Assembly (NCBI GenBank): GCA_022494885.1 | Contig: JAGVSM010002403.1 | Span: 32,054 to 96,053, forward strand | Length of the DNA: 64,000 bases | Direction of reading: 5' to 3' | From: Micrasema longulum | Taxonomy: Eukaryota; Arthropoda; Insecta; Trichoptera; Brachycentridae | Part shown: piece after piece, positions 58,170-64,000 of the stretch | Numbering within the stretch: position 1 is the first letter of the stretch | Layout: every line of letters begins with the position of its first letter | Notes under the pieces: model-generated | The model's input: the letters and a program-made list of their open reading frames with translations, nothing else | Database searches by the model: none | Told to the model about the DNA's origin: nothing | Translations under genes and position numbers: made by a program

Positions 58170-58590
58170 TTTATATTCTGTCGAAATGCGATCTCTCAGG
58201 CGAATGTATGGTAAAACTGTTTACGATAGGTGAACAAATGTTAAAGATCCATATATTATGCAAGGCTGAGATAAGAATTATCGACAAAACCGAGAAAGAA
58301 GTTCTGCGTTGGTTTGAACATGTAGAGCAAATGGACAGCGAGAGAACAGCTAAAAAGATAATCGATGCAAATGTTAATAGATGTTGAAATCGAGGAAGAC
58401 CGAGAAAGACATGGCATGACCAAATCTAACAAGTACTTGAAAATGGACGTTTTAAAAGTCGGAATAATCCGTGTGTTTGCATGAAAAGATGTATGAATGT
58501 AAAGAAAGCAAGATCAGCATGCGAGGACAGAGTGATATTACGTTCTATCTTCTCTGCCTACCCTTACATGGAAACGGCGTAATGGTTTGT
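58170..58590 (+). pseudogene. non-LTR retrotransposon C-terminal region and 3' UTR (family R1)
   Basis: Broken frames read LLCKAEIRIIDKTEKEVLRW or the like, then EHVEQMDSERTAKKIIDANV, then a stop before RGRPRKTWHDQI, and later ACEDRVILRSIFSAYPYME. The order is the same as in 27135-27625. Three or more stops make it dead. It ends about 130 bases before the ribozyme relic preceding the hydrolase exon. Confidence 0.7.
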
Positions 58591-58723
58591 TTTTTTTGTA
58601 TGCACCTGAAAAGCTTATTTTAAAGACATAAAGATGTTAACAACATAAAGATCCTAAGAAAAACATGAAAAAATAAATTAATATAAAAATATGAATAAAA
58701 GAATATGAGATTATTAGTACAGT

Positions 58724-58768
58724 GACTGGTTTCAACATTTGCCAAAGCGATGAAAAATGGGTCACTGG
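58724..58768 (+). ncRNA. decayed hammerhead relic next to a splice acceptor
   Basis: Alignable with 52037-52079: actggt, caacattt in place of cgaagatg, then gccaaagcgatgaaaaatgg, gtcactgg, and the shared flank ttattccaaatttg. Catalytic words are damaged (GAAAC reads GAAAA). The homology runs to about 58782, ten bases before the exon at 58793. Confidence 0.5.
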
Positions 58769-58792
58769 TTATTCCAAATTTGCAATTTTCAG

Positions 58793-58999
58793 GCCTCAAG
58801 ACATCATATCGCGGCTGGTATGTAGACATTGGTCCAGTGGTGGGCAAGGCCGATAAGATATGGACCATTTCCCTGAACGAAGAGTCTCCCAAGACTCCGA
58901 TGCTGATGTTACACGGATTAGGGGCTGGTGTCGCCATGTGGGTGATGAATCTAGATTCACTTGCCTCACATCGCCCTGTTTATGCTATCGACCTGCTAG
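58793..58999 (+). CDS. ABHD4/ABHD5-like alpha/beta hydrolase, exon (N-terminal part of fold)
   Basis: A 207-base exon with acceptor ttttcag and donor ctag|gtaag; it enters with two bases of a codon and leaves with one. It encodes [24 protein letters not shown], then [20 protein letters not shown] and [10 protein letters not shown]. The LLHG(L/F)GxG stretch after the first strands is the oxyanion-hole region of alpha/beta hydrolases, and W.MN...L....PVYA.DLLG is specific to the ABHD4/ABHD5 branch, called pummelig in flies. Family members act at lipid droplets or membranes in acylglycerol and N-acyl phospholipid turnover. The preceding exon(s) are not identified. Confidence 0.85.
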
Positions 59000-59814
59000 G
59001 TAAGAAATCCATTATTTGAAAATCATTTCAGTGATAGCTCTTTCATTTTTTGAGTAATCTTATGTTTTAGTAAAATAACAATGGTAAAAAAATTCTCACT
59101 TAACTGTTATTGCATCATTTTTAACAATAAAAAGCAAAAACATGGATTTTTTAAATATAAAATTATGGAAATATTATTTTTACGTAATTTCAAAAAAAAA
59201 ACACGTAAACATCGATTTAATTGGAAAAGTGTCCTGTTAAGTACATGTTGTTATTATTGACAATCATTCTACTAAAGACACTCGATACACTAGAAAAATG
59301 TTTTTATCTATCTTTCATAGATTTCAAGAAATATGAACATCAAAATGGCCCCGTGCTTTATTCGGAACTACTATACTCAGTGCAGTGAGTCACTGCTGTG
59401 CTCGGGGGAAGCCATTTTGCTGTCAAGACGCCATCTTATTGTCATTGTCAGTTCGTCATTCCATTATTTAGTCGACTATTTCTTCAACTGCTTCCACTTT
59501 TTTTCCCAAAAGTCTATGTTATTTTTGGTTGCTTATGCTTTTAATAGTTAAAACAATGCAATAACAGTTATGGAGATTTTTTAATTATCACAATTTACTA
59601 AAATCTAATGATTTCTCAGAAAAGTTAAAGAGCTATCACTAAAATGATTTACTTTTTATTTTTATTAATAACTTTTTACTTGTAAGAGATAGACCCCCCC
59701 TTTTTAAAGTTTTATGTTGATAATTTTGTATGTATTTTCACATGACAACGGCCGGTCACTTGAGCCCTGGTATACATTGTATTACAATTATTAACTTTTT
59801 TTCATACGCAATAT

Positions 59815-59975
59815 ATTATATTTTAATTTTTGCTATTATTCAATAATGTACATGCTTCCAATTTCCATTATGCTGTATCCTAACTTAACACAGGGCTCTT
59901 GGCCTCAGAGTTAGGGATACATTATTTTTTATACTTTTGTAATATTTGTATGTACTAAAGCAATTATTAAAAACA
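59815..59975 (+). repeat. composite SINE body and tail (family S3)
   Basis: The words atgcttccaatttccatta, tgctgtatcctaacttaaca, cagggctcttggcctcagag and gggatacatt match the 3' two-thirds of the 41125-41412 element, in the opposite orientation. The tRNA head is not recognisable. Confidence 0.6.
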
Positions 59976-60059
59976 AAAATTGGTATTTCTTTATATATCT
60001 TTAATACTTCAGAAATTACTTAAATTTAATTTTTAATTAAATGTCTGGACTTTTCCCTT

Positions 60060-60205
60060 CTTAAACATGTTTCTTTCCTGTTGCAATTTTGAAAAAAAGT
60101 ATCTACCTGATATCTTGGATAAAATGTAATAATATGGATGTTCAAATATACGCAAAATGGTAAATGCTACACACATTACACAATGTGCGAAGTGCTTTGA
60201 TCCCT
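60060..60205 (-). repeat. family A repeat, diverged
   Basis: Reverse order of family A: tgttgcaattttg, then atggatgttcaaata, gcaaaatggtaaatg and cacattacacaatgtg. Several small deletions. Confidence 0.45.
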
Positions 60206-60950
60206 GAACATAGATTAAGTGGAGTTTTTGAACTTTTTATTTTTGAATTGTATTATTTATAGCTTCAAAATAATTGTGTTTTTCTTGTTTTGTTTTTGAA
60301 AACTCCACATATAAAGAAAAATAGTCATGCAAAATTCTGCCGTCAGGGAATTGCAATATAAAAAACTTATTATTTTTTTAATATGATATATTTACAAAAA
60401 TAAATGATAACCCAACATTATATCAAACAACAAAAATATTGAAAAAAAAAGAACTTACTCACTATCATAATTATAATATTGTGTAAAGGAGTAGTAATTT
60501 TACACATCCAAACGGGTGACAGCTCTACACAAAACGGATCACAAGGAGTCAGTTTTTGGAATAAATTACTTTGAAATGGCCAAAACTACTCAAAAACTAC
60601 CAAATGTGTACCGACAGTGATTAGTTTCATCAATATAAGTCTCATTTACGAGTTATTTTGCACCAGGACAAATTTGTACCGTCATGAAGCAAAAATTAAA
60701 ACCAGCCAATGACCTGCTATAACCCATGAAATTAATTTATTCATTTTGTAAATATTTTTTTATTGTAAGAGCCCTCAGGGCGTTTATTGTATAAAATAAT
60801 AAATAATAATAATTGGCTATACTTTCATTTTCCCTTATCTAAAATGTTAATAGTTTTACTCATGCCATCTAGCCTCGTCTACAAACATTTTGACACTTAA
60901 TATATTGTTGCCTTTTTTGTTTGTTTTATGTAATATATTTATATTTTCAG

Positions 60951-61125
60951 GCTTCGGTCGAAGCTCCCGTCCCCCGTTTGGCAATGACGCCAAACTGGTG
61001 GAGATGCAGCTAGTGAACTCTGTAGAGGAATGGAGAAAGGAGATGAATATTGACCGGTTTATACTGCTAGGGCACAGTATGGGAGGCTTTCTGGCCGCCT
61101 CTTACTCTATGCAGCACCCAGACAG
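60951..61125 (+). CDS. ABHD4/ABHD5-like hydrolase, exon with nucleophile elbow
   Basis: A 175-base exon, entered in phase 1 after a T-rich acceptor and left after gacag|gtact in phase 2. It encodes [13 protein letters not shown], then [20 protein letters not shown] and [26 protein letters not shown] and the ...VEEWR... helix are hallmarks of the ABHD4/ABHD5 branch. GHSMGG is the nucleophile elbow, with Ser at codon 61076-61078. In vertebrate ABHD5 this position is Asn, which removes hydrolase activity; ABHD4 and insect relatives keep Ser. The product is therefore expected to be catalytically competent if the acid and His lie in the missing exons. Confidence 0.9.
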
Positions 61126-61313
61126 GTACTGACGTAGTCAAACATCTCCAAATAACAACCTTAGAGATAATGGAAAAATAACTGTTTTGAATACTAAAAA
61201 AATACTTTGTGGTCAAACGTTATAATTAACGTTAGTAAATATTTGCATATTAACCACTTACTTGGTAAACACACACATTTCTACCAGTTTTGAAAAAAAA
61301 TGAGTTAAGTATA

Positions 61314-61685
61314 CAGGGTGTTCTTTAAACCCTGTCACATCCGAAACCACGATGATCAGTATGAGCAAGAAGACATATTGGTACATTAAAATAATTTTTT
61401 GGAATTATTAAAATTTACAAAAATAAAATATTTAAAAAAACAAATGGTTGCTTACTTCTGCAGGGGAGAAACGAGGAGGGGGGAGGGGGAGTCTGATACA
61501 CCATCAACCGCGCCGCCGCGCCCCTCTCGCTTCTCCCCTGCAATAGTAAGCAACCATTTGTTTTTTTTTTATTTTCTTTTAAAAAAATTCTTCGTTCTAA
61601 ATAATTTTTTTAATATGCTAATATGTCTTCTTGCCCTTACTGATCATCGTGGTTTCGGATGTGACAGGGTTTAAAGAACACCCTG
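61314..61685. mobile_element. TA-flanked TIR element (Tc1/mariner-like MITE), complete
   Basis: Terminal inverted repeats of about 48 bases begin cagggtgttctttaaaccct and are identical for the first 29 bases, then near-identical (gaaaccacgatgatcagta). TA on both sides (61312-61313 and 61686-61687) fits Tc1/mariner-type target duplication. Inside is a second nested palindrome, aaatggttgcttacttctgc against its complement, around a GC-rich centre. There is no transposase frame. Related copies are at 25573, 16506 and 18775. The near-perfect ends suggest recent mobility. Confidence 0.8.
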
Positions 61686-61734
61686 TAGATCAGAAATCTG
61701 CAAGAAAATATGAACATTTGTACATATGTTACAA

Positions 61735-61848
61735 AGTCTAAATCTTTTAAATACCTCTTTGTTACAACAAATTTAGATCCAAATAATTCCCTTAGGAGGA
61801 TATCCAGCCTGTCTACAAACATTTGGACATACTCAAAACATTGTTGAC
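61735..61848 (-). repeat. family A repeat, terminal part
   Basis: On the minus strand: ttttgagtatgtccaaatgt, ttgtagacaggctggata, tcctcctaagggaattattt, then a ttgttgtaacaaagagg block. This is the terminal segment of family A seen at 62485 and 62856. Confidence 0.6.
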
Positions 61849-61959
61849 ATTATATTTTTACTCATTGCTGTGTAATAGCTGTAAAAATCCCTAAAACAAT
61901 AAAAATAGAATGTACGAAAGGTCCATCTCCATACCTACATACCTACCTTTCTATTGCAG

Positions 61960-62232
61960 GGTAGCCCAATTGATACTGGCGGACCCGTGGGGCTTCCCCG
62001 AGCGGCCAGCCAACGTGGCGGAGCGCTACCAGCTGCCGCTGTGGCTGCGCGCCACCGTGGCCGCGCTGCAGCCGCTCAACCCGCTGTGGATGCTGCGGGC
62101 CGCGGGCCCCGCCGGCCAGTGGCTGGTGCAGCGTGCCCGCCCCGACCTCGTGCGCAAGTTCCAGCCCGTTGTGCCTGAAGCCCCCGACCTCATACCGCAG
62201 TACATACACCAGTGCAACTCACAAACCCCGAG
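61960..62232 (+). CDS. ABHD4/ABHD5-like hydrolase, GC-rich lid-region exon
   Basis: A 273-base exon, entered in phase 2 (AG|G gives Arg) and left after cccag|-type junction ccgag|gtacac with two bases over. It encodes VAQLILADPWGFPERP, then LPLWLRATVAALQPLNPLWM, AAGPAGQWLVQRARPDLVRK and IPQYIHQCNSQTP. LILADPWGFPERP and the WLR..AAL.P.NPL...R.AGP helices are conserved in ABHD4/ABHD5 and form the cap region after the nucleophile strand. The exon is about two-thirds GC with nearly all third positions G or C, unlike the two upstream exons. The frame on the minus strand is a shadow. Confidence 0.9.
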
Positions 62233-62484
62233 GTACACACTGACAAATAAATTCATGTGCGTGCGTAAATACTCTACGAGAACACAAAAATACCAATTTA
62301 AATTTTTCTCAAGCCTGGGTGTTCTGTGGTGTAATTCATGACTGTAATTGTGCAAAAAAAAGTAATCGGGAATAAAAAAAGTCCTTTGAGTATTCAGTTT
62401 ATGGTTCCTCGTCTGAAGATTCCTAAGATAATATTCCATTATAAAGTAAAGGCTCGGATGAAAATAAAATAACTGTAAAGTTCA

Positions 62485-62845
62485 ACAATGTTTTGAGTAT
62501 GTCCAAATGCTTGCAGACTGGCTGGATTTTCTCCCTAAGGAGTTGTTCATGTTTAAATTTTTGCAACAGAGGGAAAACATTTTCGAGAAGAGAATATGGA
62601 AGTCTAGGGTTTATGACCTGTCATTGGCTGGTTTAAGTGGCCGCTTTACACACTGTGTAACATTCACCATTCTGCCTATGTTTGAACACCCACATTTCCT
62701 CAACTCTTTCGTCTGTTGACTTTTGTGAAGTAAAAGAGCTGAAACCTTTATCATGTGGGGGAGATTCATCCGGCTGAACCAATTCACCTACTAGGCAACG
62801 CCTGCAAACGATTTTCCAATTTCTTATACTTCTTCTTTTACCAGG
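62485..62845 (+). repeat. family A repeat, full-length
   Basis: The best linear copy. Order: ttttgagtatgtccaaatgc, gactggctggattttctccc, gcaacagagggaaaacatt, agaatatggaagtctag, cattggctggtttaagtgg, ttacacactgtgtaac, cacccacatttcc, tgttgacttttgtgaag, gagctgaaacctttatc, actaggcaacgcctgc, ttccaatttcttatacttct. There are no terminal inverted repeats in this form. A 70-codon frame crosses it (LADWLDFLPKELF...), but similar frames occur in several copies only because the DNA is similar. Confidence 0.7.
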
Positions 62846-62855
62846 TAGTTAATTT

Positions 62856-63237
62856 AACAATGTTTTGAGTATGTCCAAATGCTTGCAGACTGGCTGGATT
62901 TTCTCCATAAGGAGTTATTCATATTTAAATTTGTTGCAACAGAGAGGGAAAACATTTTTGAGAAGGGAATATGGGAGTCTAGGCATTTACAGGGGTTCAG
63001 CCGGATGAATCTCACCCACATGATAAAGGTTTCAGATCTTTTACTTCACAGAAGTCAACAGATGGAAGAGTTGAGGAAATGTGGATGTTCAAACATAGGC
63101 AGTATTGTGAATGTTACACAGTGTGTAAAGTGGCCAAAAACTAGCCAATGATAGGTCTTAAGCCCTCTTAATGCCTTGACTCCCATATTCCCTTCTCAAA
63201 AATGTTTTCCCTCTCTGTTGCAATAAATTTAGACTGT
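62856..63237. repeat. family A fold-back copy
   Basis: Starts again with ttttgagtatgtccaaatgc, and gcaacagagagggaaaacat to ggcatttacagggg then meets the inverted second half of the same element (ttcagccggatgaatctcac onward). It ends in tcccatattcccttctcaaa and ttccctctctgttgca, the reverse complement of its own left arm. The two arms (62936-62995 and 63165-63225) can pair almost completely. It lies directly behind 62485-62845. Confidence 0.75.
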
Positions 63238-63239
63238 AA

Positions 63240-63630
63240 TGTTAATAATGTTACTATTCTGTAGAATCCTTATGCATTTTGTTGAAAAATATGACTTGTT
63301 AAATAATGTAACATTAGTTATCAACACCATGTAAAGTACATTACTTTTCTGTATGGATAGCGAAATTTGTTTATCGTTATTGAAATAAACAAGAATCCGT
63401 GAAAGTTTTGGTAATTTTTATTTTTCCTCAGATGTTTAATTAGAACATTATTTACCTGCGCATAGAACTTCATGTCGCACAATGTAACGTGCATTACCAA
63501 AGCAAAATAAATATATAAAAAACTTTTATTGTTTACTGTAATTATTGTTTTACTGAAAATGTTTCCTTGTTCAATGTTCAATGCTCTGTGATATACATAA
63601 TACATACTATAAATCAAGAAAAACAAATAC
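63240..63630. other. AT-rich intronic DNA
   Basis: No repeat partner or exon was recognised. The minus-strand frame here is stop-poor AT-rich sequence. Confidence 0.4.
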
Positions 63631-63631
63631 A

Positions 63632-64000
63632 TACGCATGCTTTCTGGATTTGAGTAAAGCATTTGACCGCGTAAATCATAAAATATTATGGAATAAAATG
63701 GAGAAGAAAGGAATTCCATCTTGTATTATCAATACGTTGGCAGCCTGGCACACACAACAGGAAAATATTGTAAAATGGGGAGATGCTACATCTTCGCCTT
63801 TTTATTTGAAATGTGGAGTCCGACAAGGAGGTTGTCTGTCTCCGGCACTTTTTAATTTATATATGGATGATCTCACCGTGCTTCTTAATTTAACCAAAGT
63901 TGGATGTCATGTTAACGGCGTCTGCGCTAACAATATTAGTTATGCAGATGATATGGTATTATTGACTCCATCTATTAATAGTATGAGATTGTTGCTCAAT
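63632..64000 (+). CDS. non-LTR retrotransposon reverse transcriptase fragment (runs off window)
   Basis: An open frame of about 120 codons starts without its own Met: CFLDLSKAFDRVNHKILW (motif A, catalytic Asp), then CGVRQGGCLSPALFNLYMDD (motif B) and ISYADDMVLLTPS (motif C, the YADD catalytic pair). Spacing is normal and there is no stop. The left boundary near 63632 truncates the element, and the right part lies beyond 64000. The family is CR1/L2/jockey-like by these motifs; the clade is not settled. It is in sense orientation within the hydrolase intron. Confidence 0.85.

Larger units (their letters stand above)
59000..60950 (+). other. intron of the hydrolase gene, repeat-bearing
   Basis: Donor gtaaga at 59000, acceptor atattttcag ending at 60950 after a T-rich tract. 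It contains an S3 SINE fragment (59815-59975) and a diverged family A piece (60060-60205). A frame at 59333-59551 is not recognised. Confidence 0.75.
61126..61959 (+). other. intron of the hydrolase gene, with TIR element
   Basis: Donor gtactg, acceptor tctattgcag. Almost half is the CAGGGTG element 61314-61685, followed by a reversed family A end (61735-61848). Confidence 0.8.
58793..62232 (+). other. ABHD4/ABHD5-type hydrolase gene, visible part (three exons)
   Basis: Exons 58793-58999, 60951-61125 and 61960-62232 join with matching phases (1 then 2) into one frame of about 218 codons from LKTSY to NSQTP. The intron sizes are 1951 and 834 bases. The last visible exon leaves two bases over, so the gene continues to the right of the window, where the acid and histidine of the catalytic triad should be. 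Introns carry SINE, family A, TIR-element and reverse-transcriptase sequence. The GC-rich island at 47 kb is a candidate promoter but the link is unproven. Confidence 0.8.
62233..64000 (+). other. intron of the hydrolase gene (open to the right)
   Basis: Begins gtacac. It contains two family A copies and a reverse transcriptase fragment on the sense strand. No following hydrolase exon (expected to begin with a Gly-Glu-x-Ala-type segment) could be read before the window ends. Confidence 0.65.

Noticed and set aside
61399..61674. 91-codon frame in the hydrolase intron (and its counterparts at 25615-25846)
   Set aside because: These lie entirely within the nested palindromes of the CAGGGTG element and read on both strands because of the symmetry.
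61943..62439. Minus-strand frames opposite the GC-rich hydrolase exon
   Set aside because: They are shadows of a GC-rich coding exon whose plus-strand reading matches a known family in phase with its neighbours.
62507..63151. Shared frames LADWLDF.KELF in family A copies as a conserved small protein
   Set aside because: The frame is broken at different points in each copy and stops shortly after; similarity follows from DNA relatedness, with no sign of synonymous-site bias that I can judge by eye.
1..64000. CRISPR array, bacterial operon, prophage or rRNA operon
   Set aside because: No regularly spaced direct repeats, no ribosome-binding-site-led gene strings, and introns with GT-AG borders show a eukaryotic nuclear genome.

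Overview
The window looks like AT-rich nuclear DNA of an insect, most likely a moth or butterfly. I infer this from the dense load of tRNA-headed SINEs, non-LTR retrotransposon tails, small inverted-repeat elements and Penelope-type ribozyme relics, and from one host gene whose protein best fits the insect ABHD4/ABHD5 (pummelig) family. No bacterial-style gene, rRNA or CRISPR is present. Most open frames here are chance frames in AT-rich DNA.

Layout. From 1 to about 46.8 kb there is no confidently recognised host coding exon. It is intergenic or intronic DNA holding SINEs (about 7.0, 10.0, 11.5, 14.3, 28.7, 35.5, 35.7, 41.2, 43.4 kb), 3' ends of non-LTR elements (9.6, 10.9, 11.3, 12.0, 17.4-17.9, 26.2, 27.1, 36.7, 40.7, 43.7 kb), inverted-repeat elements (10.95, 16.5, 22.35, 24.8, 25.6, 26.6, 28.8-29.8, 42.3 kb) and several GC-rich patches of unknown role (15.0, 20.2, 23.5, 33.5 kb). 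At 46.96-47.49 kb lies a strong CpG/GC island, which may be a promoter with a first exon encoding an arginine-rich, acid-free N-terminus. From 58.79 kb to the end is the one clear host gene: three consecutive, phase-consistent coding exons (58793-58999, 60951-61125, 61960-62232, + strand) of an ABHD4/ABHD5-type alpha/beta hydrolase. It has a serine nucleophile in a GHSMGG elbow. Its 5' exon(s) are not identified and its 3' exons lie beyond the window. Its introns are packed with transposable-element sequence, including a TA-flanked terminal-inverted-repeat element and a reverse transcriptase fragment at the window edge.

Most interesting signal. About ten short segments scattered over the window share the architecture of a minimal type I hammerhead ribozyme: helix I, a CTGANGA-like box, a small stem-loop, then GAAAC...GTC and the other half of helix I. 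One (12474-12514) has every core element. A second sequence family (37873-37917 and 24139-24180) has a different stem II. Two lie in opposite orientation as arms of a 0.7 kb fold-back (51411-52125), and a decayed one (58724-58768) ends just upstream of a host splice acceptor. Such ribozymes are known from Penelope-like retroelements. The copy number, the two sequence families and the position next to a host exon are what deserve a check.

All family names are read by eye from motifs. No database search or folding program was run, and repeat boundaries are usually good to 5-20 bases only.
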